In this document: positions 1 through 60,864 of the stretch, in pieces
Position numbering within the stretch: the first letter of the stretch is position 1
How the letters are laid out: every line of letters starts with the position of its first letter
Source of the DNA: Actinostola sp. cb2023
Lineage: Eukaryota; Cnidaria; Anthozoa; Actiniaria; Actinostolidae
Length of the DNA: 64,000 nucleotides
NCBI GenBank assembly: GCA_033675265.1
Contig: JAUJYZ010001110.1
Coordinates: 524,501-588,500 of the forward strand
Direction: 5' to 3'
Translations under genes and position numbers: made by a program
Notes under the pieces: generated by a model
What the model was told of the DNA's origin: nothing
Seen by the model: the letters and a program-made list of their open reading frames with translations, nothing else
Database searches by the model: none

Positions 1-857
1 GATAGATATAAATATATATATATAAATCTTAAAAAGGAATCTTAGTTTCCTTTTAGAAACAGTAACAATAGTAAGTATTAAATATTTTCTTGATTGAACA
101 TAATTATTATTCAGTTATTGGCCATAAATTCTATGTTAATGCGAAATTTTTGTAAGGTAAACTTATAAATTTATAAACTTGAGGAAAAAAAATATCGTGC
201 AAGGTCAAGGTTCTTGAAAAAAATAACGTGCAGAGCTAGGAGCAAAGAAAATAAAATCGAGCAGCCAAAATTCATGCAATCAATAATCTAATGGTCCACC
301 CCTTAGTTTCTTGTGGTCCTTTTAGATTTGTGACACCCTAGCTAAGAGGTACCAAATCGCGGATTTGGAATGTACGACGAGCATCGACAACCACTTTATA
401 TATGGGTGTCCCCCCCGGGTACCCATAATAAGTTTTATTATTATATATTTTTATTATTATTAGTTGTCAAAGATATGGACGTGACCTGAGATGCGAGCCA
501 CGTGTAGCATAGATAAGCTTGTTATCGCCTAATTATCAGGCGGGAAGCGAGGTCGACTCCGTCTGATAATCAAACTAAGATTTGTCACAGACGACGGCCA
601 CTCAACGAATTCACTAGATTATTTTCAAGCGAATTCGCTATGCCTTTGTTCGAGTAAAACTACTGCGGTTGAAAGTTCGTTCGCTTTTAAAACTTTTTCT
701 TGATTCTTCTTTCAAAGTTAATTTTATTGATAATACATTGAGAAGCGGCCCGTTTGTTTAAAAAATGCCTTATATAATATATATAATATTATATAACGTA
801 TATTTCAATCTATTCTCTATTAAGTTTGAGTTATTCAGTAGCACGAATAACTCAATA
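1..857. other. AT-rich sequence, no gene recognised
   Basis: No coding frame or RNA gene is supported. An imperfect inverted repeat lies around 525-575 (ATTATCAGGCGGG against CCGTCTGATAAT). Confidence 0.5.
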
Positions 858-1915
858 GGTTCTATTAAAATTACACAATTAACGTAATAAATTGTAATAC
901 AGTAAATGTATGGTAGAAAGCAGTTTTTCTAATTTTTGGACCTAGAAGATGATGTAGTTGCCCAGAATCTTTTCCAAGGTTATTTTTTGAAGAAGGCCAA
1001 GGAATGTACGTAAAAAAATGTGGACATTTATCGAATTTGGAGATGGTTCTATTAACATTACACAACGTAATAAAATATAATACAGTAAATGTATGGCAGA
1101 AATCGGTTTTTTCCTAATTTTGGACCTACTAGATGTTGCAGTTGCCCAGAATCTTTTGCAAAGTTATTTTTTGAAGAAGTCCAAGGAATTTACGTAAAAA
1201 AATCTGGACATTTATCGAATTTGGAGATGGTTCTATTATAATTACACAACGTCATACAGTAAATGTATGGTAGAAAGCAGTTTTTCTAATTTTTGGACCT
1301 AGTAGATGATGCAGTTGCCCAGAATCTTTTGCAAAGTTATTTTTTGAAGAAGGCCAAGGAATGTACGTAAAAAAATCTGGACATTTCACGAATTTGAAGA
1401 TGGTTCTATTAAAAATACATGGCGCATCAATTTCGATACAGTAAATGTATGATAGAAATCGCTTTTTTCTCATTTTTGGACCTACTAGATGTTGCAGTTG
1501 CCCAGAATCTTATGCAAAGTTAATTTTTGAAGAAGGCCAAGGAATGTACGTAAAAAAATCTGGACATTTAACGAATTTGGAGATGGTTCTATCAAAAATA
1601 CATGGCGCAGCAATTTCGATACAGTAAATGTATGATAGAAATCGCTTTTTTCTCATTTTTGGACCTACTAGATGTTGCAGTTGCCCAGAATCTTTTGCAA
1701 AGTTATTCTTTGAAGAAGGCCAAGGAATGTACGTAAAAAAATCTGGACATTTAACGAATTTGGAGATGGTTCTATCAAAAATACATGGCGCAGCAATTTC
1801 GATACAGTAAATGTATGGTAGAAATCGCTTTTTTCTCATTTTTGGACCTACTAGATGTTGCAGTTGCCCAGAATCTTTTCCAAAGTTATTGTTGGAAGAA
1901 GGCCAAGGAATGTAC
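858..1915. repeat. Tandem repeat, about 183-bp unit, six copies
   Basis: The same ATGTATGG/ATGTATGA landmark recurs at 906, 1089, 1263, 1445, 1628 and 1811. Copies differ by a few bases and one is 9 bp shorter. Short open frames on both strands are artefacts of the unit. Confidence 0.92.
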
Positions 1916-2135
1916 CATTGTAAAATGAGCCAGAGTTCAGCTTGAATTGAGTCCCGCAATTCTTTTGTTTCTCTATTTTACTATTTTGTATTTTGTATTT
2001 TGTAAATGGACAACGTTTTTGAAAACAGGTGTATATTATATTAGTATTAATTTTATATATATTTATGTATATAAGCTTATATATTATGTTATTTATTTTA
2101 TTGTTGCTGTTGATGTCTCACGATGTAGAATATAC

Positions 2136-2311
2136 AAGCATCAAGAGTTCCAGACTGTCGGTATGCACGCAATGCATTATCAGATTATTACAAAGGAAAA
2201 GTGAGCATCAATTCTAGACACAGGGAGCCCAAGCTATGTTCTTGCTCATTCCTTTGTAACAATCTCATAATGCATTGCGCGCGTACTGGAAGTCTGGAAC
2301 TCTTGATGCTT
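2136..2311. mobile_element. MITE-like foldback element, family A, copy 1
   Basis: Terminal inverted repeats begin AAGCATCAAGAGTTCCAGAC and read outward at both ends. A second copy with the core in opposite orientation is at 22785-22925. Confidence 0.8.
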
Positions 2312-2763
2312 TTTGGGTTACCTGTGTGTCTTAATTCATCCAGGGTCTGGTATCGATCACTGTCAAGACCGTAACGCATAGAGCTTGCGTTACGTAGCAT
2401 TTCAGCAGGGAGTCTTGTGAGGTCGTGGACAAATCGGAATTGCTATGCAGACGTCGCACTAGTGTCTAAGCGCCTTTTGTTGTCGTGAATAGAAAGGGTT
2501 ATTTAATCAGTAACACCCGATACGCCTTATAGACCTACACAAATATGTAAGGGGGCTGTATGCTGCCACGCGATTCTGGGTACATTCCAATATCAGGCCG
2601 ACCATTCTCTCTAGTCCGCTCGTAGCCGTGTGGATTGAATAGGGCGATCTGCAGTGTATGTAGCCGTGCTTGCTACCTACTGACGAGGCCTTGTATTGTT
2701 GGTTTGCACGCGCAACTACTGGGAATATTTTCAGTTGGGAGTGTGCATCCTTGGACTAGAAGC
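2312..2763 (+). promoter_or_regulatory. Putative 5' flank and 5' UTR of gene 1
   Basis: This is unique sequence directly upstream of the start codon. No clear TATA box or initiator could be assigned, so the promoter role rests on position only. Confidence 0.35.
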
Positions 2764-52201
<49,438 letters not shown>

Positions 52202-52665
52202 AAAGCCAAGGAAAACAGCCAGAACAATGTAGACTACGGCATACTTTTGGATTGTCCCTGTTATATGTACTATAATGATGAATTTTGTACGTTATGCCCA
52301 GTACAGGGCTTCAACTTAGCAGAAGTGCTTCTAGATCTTCTCAGGACTCAGTTTTATAATAAAATAAAAATCCCTATAGAGCCTATTTTGTACTGTTCAA
52401 TTGTAAACATTATGTTAAATAATAAAAAGGTTATATCAAGAAGTGCCTAGGAACACTGAGAATGTTCTCATATCTTTAGGTGAATATGATGATTTGCAGA
52501 AATAATCCCGTGTAGAAATATGACGAGGAAATAAAAGTAGGGACAACATCGTACATAATCTCCCTGGCTGTCAAAGTGTTTTACTTTCCAGCGGCCAACG
52601 TAGTATTCTTTACATTAATTACAATAAATTATTAGAGTAATAAAGTAGTCGTGTGGCATTTTAAA
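52202..52665 (+). other. Gene 1 probable 3' UTR with candidate polyadenylation signals
   Basis: AATAAA occurs at 52421-52426, 52530-52535, 52623-52628 and 52639-52644. The last pair is followed by a GT-containing stretch, so cleavage near 52660 is plausible. The end is inferred. Confidence 0.5.
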
Positions 52666-54197
52666 TTGATGCAAATACATTGAATGTTTAGTGTAGAGCC
52701 ATGTTGATGGACCCCTTAGGCTTCATTAGCAAGGAACTAAATATATATTCTACGAAGATTGGGTATATTTACAACAAAATGTCCCTAACAAAAACGTGCT
52801 ATTTTTATGATGGCTTCAAGACACTTAACGTTGTCTTACACTGTCCTATCCTGTGTATTAAAGATGATCTGAGTTCTAGTCCGATAACGGGCGGACCCAG
52901 ATATTTTACAAGGGGGGAGGGCGGGGCGTTCAGGTTGGACATTGGTTTCAGCCTCCTTCGTCCCACCCTAAATCCGCCATTTTGTGATTACAAAAATTTA
53001 TCGTAACTGGTTTTCCGACGTTCTGAAGTTTATTACTCGGGCCCTTCCGAAGGAAGCCCGAGTAATAAAATGGGCCTTCTTTTTATTATTATTATTTTTG
53101 TTTGGTCACAGAATGAAGAAAGAATGCGAAGTATTTGATCGTATCGAGTTTCAAGATTACTCAGCAGTTAAGGGAAAACAAACGACACAGGACTCAAGTA
53201 GATTTGAATCTTAGTTTTGAAAGCAGCTGTAGATCTTCAAGCTATTATAGGTCAGGATTCTAGTTCATCGTTCGACGACTAGAAGTGGTAGAAGGACTAG
53301 AAGCTCGTGCTGGATCGAAAGAGAAGAAGTCATCTTGTGTAGTGAGAGAAATGACGCAAGCCATCCAAACGCATACGCGTACTACATACATACCAGATAC
53401 GCATACTCTAAATCTTCCTCGAGCGTTTTCGAAAGGGCTGTTCTACGACGTCGTTCCACGAACTCGAACTCATCAAAAAATGAACTGAAAAGCAAATGAA
53501 ATGAACTCAAAAACTATCATGACCTCGCTATATATGCCATGTTTGTTGCTAATTGTAATAGTACGTGTACAGTTATGTGCTTGAGTATTTATAATTAAAC
53601 TCACGACCTGCGATGTATAACTACATCTATTGACAGAAAGCTATATGTACAGAAGTCGTGCAAACAGTCGAGCCAGTCGAATTATTTTCAGTAACTCATG
53701 ATGGATGTTTATTTCATTCCACGTTTGAAAAATTCAGAAGGAAAAGGAATCGTAAAAATCGTACTTCAAAACTACATCAAAGCAAAGGCGAGCAAGGTCA
53801 ATGTACGAAAATCGGGATCGTACAAAAGTAGTTTTAGGCTATTTATATACTTGCACAATAGCGAAGCGCATTAATTAGTGACGTCTCAACTCAGACAAAC
53901 AAACCAAATATTTCATATCCTTCAGTCCGATTTTGTTAGGTTTTTTTTTACTGACAATTGTTTTGAAAATAAACAGTGTCAGTTGCATGATAAAATGTAG
54001 GTTTCTCCGTGTTCTTTTCAGTACGATTACAGTTGTGTGATCCTTGTGTGAGTCATACATCTATTACGCGACCTAATTTTAGAACCGCCGCGTAGCGCTA
54101 TTTAAAACAGAATTTCCACGCTCAAAACAGGTCAGTGAACGGCAAAAATACAATCGAAATCAAAACGTCCTTAGATTTTAGGGATCTATTACAGAAG
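52666..54197. other. Intergenic sequence between the convergent genes, left part
   Basis: No coding exon was recognised. A hairpin, ACTCGGGCCCTTCCGAAGG with GAAGCCCGAGT, lies near 53035-53068; a similar one (ACTCGGGC/GCCCGAGT) is near 38072-38099. Confidence 0.5.
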
Positions 54198-54702
54198 AAG
54201 ACGCTCAATGAGCGTATAGTCGGGCATTATAACAATGACAGTTGCGTGATGAGGGAGACTTTGTGTTGGTGAGCATCGATAAAGATCTCCGAGTCGTCGA
54301 GGTACGTCTGTAGTACGTCTTTAAACGTACTTGAGGTCACTTGAGATTGCATATTCATGGTCGCCAAAAACGGGTCGAATAGTTTCCGAACGCCTATCGA
54401 ACTAAATCCGAAAGTGTGATTCGCTCAAACGTGTCAAATAGTTTCCGAGCGTATATATTTATTTAATCTTTAAGGAGGAAGCGCCCATCACAACGTGGTT
54501 TTCAGGGAGGTCCTCAATATCGAACTTAATCCGAAGTATTGTTCGCTCAGGGCAAATACTGAGATAGTGCTCAGTTGCGTGACAGACTATCGATAAAGAT
54601 CTCCGAATCGTCGAGGTACGTCTGCAGTACGTACTCCCTCGTCACGCAACTGTCTTTGTCCTTGTCATAATGCCCGAGTGTACGCTCATTGAGCGTCTTG
54701 TT
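54198..54702. mobile_element. TIR element in the intergenic region
   Basis: AGACGCTCAATGAGCGTATA at left and TACGCTCATTGAGCGTCT at right; subterminal GGGCATTATAACAATGACAG pairs with its inverted copy. An internal direct repeat CGATAAAGATCTCCGARTCG occurs twice. About 505 bp and non-coding. Confidence 0.85.
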
Positions 54703-55260
54703 ACTTTTAAAAAAGAAAAAAAATTAGACGAAACTGGTTGGCTCAGCTGCGCGCTATGAATGATGGGTCAGGTGTAGGCATTCAGTAGTATGAAAACCAC
54801 AATATTTTGAAAATATTTTATTATTACAAATATTTCCATGGAAACAAGGTTTCTTAACTAAGACGTCATAACGATCGCAATAATTCCGCTTGGTGGGCCT
54901 GGAAGCCTCGGTGTGATTGGTCAATTTAACCTGCCTAGTCGGTATTGGTACATATTGGCGTATTTTGTATATTGTAATATATCAGAGTAAAATATTTATT
55001 AAAAACGAAGTAGAAAACGATATTCATATAAGCATGCAAAACAACGTACTTAGGATCTCACTATATGTCTAGATGTTGGTCTTATAATTAGAGCAAATTT
55101 TGATGTATAAACACCACGGTCAGGGGAATGAAATCGAAAGAGCATGTTGGTTTGTATTGGAACAAAGTATCTATTGCTCATACCAACAAACATGGCCGCC
55201 AGTACAAACCACGACATTTGATAGTAAAACCAGATGCTACTGAGTATGCTACTAACCCTT

Positions 55261-55422
55261 AAACCTGGTCCTCACTAGCGACATAAGCATAAGCAACATA
55301 CGCAGACTCAGGACACCATTTATGCAATAGGTGTGACAAAAGACAAGCACCGTTAATGAGTAATGCATTACTGAGTCTGCGTATGTTGCTTGTGCTTGTG
55401 TCACTAGTGAGGACCAGGCTTT
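55261..55422. mobile_element. Foldback element between the genes
   Basis: Arms AAACCTGGTCCTCACTAG...GCATAAGCAACATACGCAGA and their inverted copies ending GTGAGGACCAGGCTT. Confidence 0.88.
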
Positions 55423-55695
55423 AGAAGTGTCACAATAAACCTGGTCTGCGATCCACGAGTTTTAAAAGTGGAGAAACGCCCTTCGTAGGGGTAGGGTGAT
55501 AGATTGAGATAATTCTGTTTCATATAACGTAAGAAAGCCTTCGATTACACATTGACTTTTATATTCCAATGACTCAATGCTACACAATTAACTAATCATA
55601 CACCAATTAAACCAATTGTATAATCTAGTAACACCGTTTACTGGAATATTCGTTTCAAGGGTAAAAAAAGTGCAAAAGCATTCACATGCAGGGGA

Positions 55696-55701
55696 TTTAA
55701 T
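55696..55701 (-). promoter_or_regulatory. Candidate gene 2 polyadenylation signal (ATTAAA)
   Basis: On the - strand ATTAAA lies about 130 bases past the stop codon. It is the nearest AATAAA-like motif, but no downstream element was verified. A canonical AATAAA at 54995-55000 is much farther away. Confidence 0.35.
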
Positions 55702-55829
55702 TTGATACATTGACAAAACAACAATATCTAACACAATAAATACGGGAATGCTTTTCGTGGTATGCTGAAGTCATTTCTGGTACGTGTAATTATTAGCCTT
55801 TCAGTCCAGGAAGACGTTGATGAGATCTA

Positions 55830-58800
55830 TCACTGGAAGCAAACAGGACCGATCTTGGCACCAAGTTCTTCATCTTTCAGACTTCGATGGTAAAATGAGA
55901 AATCTTCGATTGGCAGCTGGTTGATTTTTTCGCTGGAAAATTGAAACACTGTTCGTCTCCACTTGCCATCATCATACTAAATCGAAACATAGATATTAGT
56001 GTGTAAACAATGTATCGTAAAGACAAAGGTGTACACTTTACCACAATCCTTTGCGAACCTAAATCAGAGTCGTTTTCGCCATGAGTGGGAAATAGTAACG
56101 GTATGGTTCGTGCCGTGCGGTTAACGTGCCGTGTCCAAGCATTTTGATTGTGTATTTTTTTATAAATAAAGCAATGATTCTGCGCGCTGTGATTGGTTCA
56201 ATAGATGTCTTCGATTCCGTTTCCCACTCATACGAAAACGACTCTAAATAAAGCTGGCTTCATACATACAATATCTTAATGTTCTCAAAACTCTCTGGGT
56301 TGCGATGTATTTTTTTTTTTACCTTAAAGTAGTATCATAAAATGACACTTTCTTTTTCGGTACTGTAGATATAGGTACAAGTAGTAAATTTATAGTAAGG
56401 GCGCGTTTCTAAGGGCTTTTCGAGAGAGTTACCACTTCTTCCTTACATCCTCTCTGACAGAAACAAGGAAGCACGGCATAATTGATTTTGGTCCGAAAAT
56501 TCGTTTCCTTTATATATATGCGCCATCTTTCCGGCACGATTCGGCGAAGTCTGTTCGTGTGTTCGGAAACCCATCGGTATGTTACGATAGTCTTCGAAGA
56601 TACGATACATACCTCTAATCAGCGGTAAATTTTAGGAAAATACAATTAAATAGCAGGATTTAAAATACTTAACGGCAACGGACTTAATTGTGCCGGTGCT
56701 CCCTTGACAGACATAATAATGTACTTACCTTACAATTATCTCTAAGGATTTTTGGAAGCCGTTTACTGTTTTTGGAAAACTCATGACCCCTGGGTCCATG
56801 AAATTTCCAAGAATATCGAAAGCTTTTTGTTGTTCTATGGAACCATACCACCACTGACTTGCACTTGATAACTATTTGTTGTGATACACTAGTGCTGAGC
56901 AATCTTAGGAAGTTGAGTTGTACTTTGCTGATCCTGTATGTTATCTATAAGTTGATACAAACAAACTGTTATATTATGATGTCAATGATGACTATGATGT
57001 CAATGATGACTATGATGTCAATGATGTCAATGATGCCTATGATGACTATGATGCCTATGATGTCAATGATGACTATGATGTCAATGTCAATGATGACTAT
57101 GATGTCAATGATGACTATGATGTCAATGATGACTATGATGTCAATGATGACTATGATGTCAATGATGTCAATGATGCCTATGATGACTATGATGACTATG
57201 ATGTCAATGTCAATGATGACTATGATGTCAATGATGACTATGATGTCAATGATGACTATGATGTCAATGATGTCAATGATGACTATGATGTCAATATGAC
57301 TATGATGTGTCAATGTCAATGATGACTATGTCAATGATGACTATGATATCAATGATGTCAATGATGACTATGATGTCAATGATGACTATGATGACTATGA
57401 TATCAATGATGTCAATGATGACTATGATGTCAATGATGACTATGATGTCAATGATGACTATGATGACTATGATGACTTTGATGTCAATGATGACTATGAT
57501 GTCAATGATTACTATGATGTCAATGATGACTATGATGTCAATGATGACTATGATGTCAATGATGTCAATGATGACTATGATGTCAATATGACTATGATGT
57601 CTATGATGTCAATGATGACTATGATGTCAATGATGTCAATGATGACTATGATGTCAATGATGACTATGATATCAATGATGTCAATGATGACTATGTCAAT
57701 GATGACTATGATGTCAATGATGACTATGATGACTATGATGACTATGATGACTTTGATGTCAATGATGACTATGATGTCAATGATGACTATGATGTCAATG
57801 ATGACTATGATGACTGATGTCAATGATGACTGATGTCTATGATGTCAATGACTATGATGTCAATGTCTATGACTATGATGTCAATGATGTCTATGATGTC
57901 TATGATGTCAATGATGACTATGATGTCACTGATGACTGTGATGTCTATGATGTCAATGACTATGTATACTGCCAATGTCATTAACGTTGTCCAGCTAAAA
58001 AGAGATTTTAATCTCTTTTAAGCTGGACAACGTTTAAACACTACAATAAATGTCACGTGTCTCATCAAACAAGCAATTAATGTGCACGTGGAGCTGATAT
58101 AATTCAAAGTATGAAGTATATCGGCTCCACGCGTGCACAATAATTGCTCATATCGCGCGCGCAAAACGAATATATGCTGAGACACGTGACATTTATTGTA
58201 GTGTTAATCCATTTTTAGCTTGGACAACGTTAATGACATTGAAAATAAAGTCTATGTCTATGTCTATATATGTCTATTGACTGTATGAATAAAATATAAT
58301 TATAAAATATATATGGAAACATACAGTCATTTGCAAAAATTCTGGCCGCCACGATATATCAATATATCAATATATCGGGTACATTATGGGTAATTAAATA
58401 ATACTATTTTGAGTTTCCTAACTTATTAAATGAAACAAAATTTATAAACAACAAACATAAGACTAAAATAAACATTATACTAAATATTTATACCAACTTT
58501 GCTGGCGTTAACCCGCTTTAAGTGGATTTTTCGATTATTTAATTACCCATAATGCACCCGATATATTGATATATTGATATTTCGTAGCGGCCAGAATTTT
58601 TGCAAATGACTGTATATCAACATCTATAACTATATGAAACTGTTTTATTCACCTTGGAGCCTTTTGCAAGTGTCGAAAACCTTTTCCAGCCAGGAAGAGT
58701 AATATTATGCCACCTCTGCTTAGGAATCTAGACAAAGCGAACGATTGTAAAATATGGAAGTACAAGAGTACTGACTAGTCCACATGTTAGTAAAGCACTT

Positions 58801-58886
58801 GTTGTTGTTGTTGTTATTGATGTTGTTGCTGTTGTCGTTGTCGTCGTTGTTGTTGTTGTCGTCGTTGTCGTTGTTGATGTTATTGA

Positions 58887-58920
<34 letters not shown>

Positions 58921-59222
58921 GTTATTGATGTTGTTGTTGTCGTTGTTGTTGTTGTTGTCGTCGTTGTTGTTGTCGTCGTTGTTGTCGTCGTTGTTGTTGT
59001 TGTTGTTGCTGTTGTCGTTGTTGTTGTTGTTGTTGTCGTCGTTGTCGTTGTTGTTGTCGTCGTTGTTGTTGTTGTCGTTGTTGTTGTTGTTGCTGTTGTT
59101 GTTGTTGTTATTGATGTTATTGATGTTGTTGTTGTTGTCGTTGTCGTTGTTGATGTTATTCATGTTGTTGTTGTTGTTGTTGTCGTCGTCGTCGTTGTTG
59201 TTGTCGTCGTTGTCGTCGTTGT

Positions 59223-59254
<32 letters not shown>

Positions 59255-59375
59255 CTGTTGTTGCTGTTGTTGTTGTTATTGATGTTATTGATGTTGTTGT
59301 TGTTGTTGTCGTCGTTGTTGATGTTATTGATGTTGTTGTTGTTGTTGTTATCGTCGTCGTTGTTGATGTCATTGA

Positions 59376-59408
<33 letters not shown>

Positions 59409-59519
59409 CGTCGTTGTTGATGTTATTGATGTTGTTGTTGTTGTTGTTGTTGTCGTCGTTGTTGATGTTATTGATGTTGTTGTTGTTGTTGTTATCGTCG
59501 TCGTTGTTGATGTCATTGA

Positions 59520-59561
<42 letters not shown>

Positions 59562-60864
59562 CGTCATTGTTGATGTTATTGATGTTGTTGTTGTTGTTGT
59601 CGTCGTTGTTGATGTTATTGATGTTGTTGTTGTTGTTGTCGTCGTTGTTGATGTTATTGATGTTGTTGTTGTTATCGTCGTCGTTGTTGATGTCATTGAT
59701 GTTGTTGTCGTTGTTGTTGTTGTCGTCGTTGTTGATGTTATTGATGTTGTTGTTGTTGTCGTCGTTGTTGATGTTATTGATGTTGTTGTTGTTGTTGTCG
59801 TCGTTGTTGATGTTATTGATGTTGTTGTTGTTATCGTCGTCGTTGTTGATGTCATTGATGTTGTTGTCGTTGTTGTTGTTGTTGTTGTCGTCGTTGTCGT
59901 CGTTGTTGATGTTATTGATGTTGTTGTTGTTGTTGTTGTTGTCGTCGTTGTTGATGTTATTGATGTTGTTGTTGTTGTTGTTGTTGTCGTCGTTGTTGAT
60001 GTTATTGATGTTGTTGTTGTTGTCGTCGTTGTTGATGTTATTGATGTTGTTGTTGTTGTTGTTGTTATCGTCGTCGTTGTTGATGTCATTGATGTTGTTG
60101 TCGTTGTTGTTGTTGTTGTCGTCGTTGTTGATGTTATTGATGTTGTTGTTGTTGTTGTTGTTGTCGTCGTTGTTGATGTTATTGATGTTGTTGTTGTTGT
60201 TGTTGTCGTCGTTGTTGGTGTTATTGATGTTGTTGTTGTTGTTGTACTCACCGTAATCTGATGCGGCATAACACAGGTTTCTAGTGTTTTAAATCGACAA
60301 TAAACTCTGATAGCATCTCCAGGACAGCCCATGTTAGGATCGATCCAATAGCGTCCTGTTGGCAAACAAACAATTCTGTATTTACGACATGGAAAGCATT
60401 CTTTTGTTTTGCTGTGTTATAACACAGCGTAAAGGGACAGTTAGGCGCAACATTGCGCGCACTATAGCTGGCAACATTGGTGCAGCGTGTGTCCACCTCT
60501 GCCATTGTTGTGACCAAGCTTATTGTTCAAAGTACATTGCGTTCCTACTTCTGCAACATTGCGCGCAACACGCTAAAATTGTGCATGTTGCCGGCAATAG
60601 TGCGTGCAACATTACACGCAATATCGCCTGCAATGAATGTAATTGCAACAGTTGTGCGCAATATTGCCGAATTAAACAGAAAATAATGCGCCATTTTCTA
60701 AAGTTAAAGACAGACTAAGAAATTTACCTGTCCTTACCATCTTTTATGCCTGTGATGTTCTTCAACTCTCTACACGTCAGAGCGGGATTGCCTCGTGTAC
60801 CCAAAGGTTGAATGACAGGGTCCGCTTGAGAAATGTACAGGACTTTTCTGCTACCTGTCATGAA
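55830..60864 (-). CDS. Gene 2 C-propeptide (COLFI) exons and stop
   Basis: Exons in transcript order: 60738-60864 (127 nt), 60252-60355 (104), 58653-58715 (63; 58718 is an alternative upper edge using an AAG acceptor), 56729-56944 (216), 55830-55976 (147 with stop). Landmarks: [53 protein letters not shown]-stop. Cys positions 1 and 3-8 are present. NIT sequons occur in the first and third exons. No strong furin site is seen, only a minimal RGVR after the helix. The Cys6-Cys7 gap of 42 residues is close to vertebrate chains. Confidence 0.92.

Larger units (their letters stand above)
54703..55829. other. Intergenic sequence, right part, including gene 2's probable 3' UTR
   Basis: Apart from a foldback at 55261-55422 and a candidate ATTAAA at 55696-55701, nothing is recognised. 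Confidence 0.5.

Noticed and set aside
2635..2763. Upstream in-frame extension of the collagen signal peptide
   Set aside because: The frame is open but contains no ATG before 2764, and the hydrophobic signal sequence starts properly there.
58784..60365. 490-residue Leu/Ser frame and 401-residue Thr/Ile frame
   Set aside because: Trinucleotide array. Only the last part of the - strand frame (60252-60355) is real, as a gene 2 exon.
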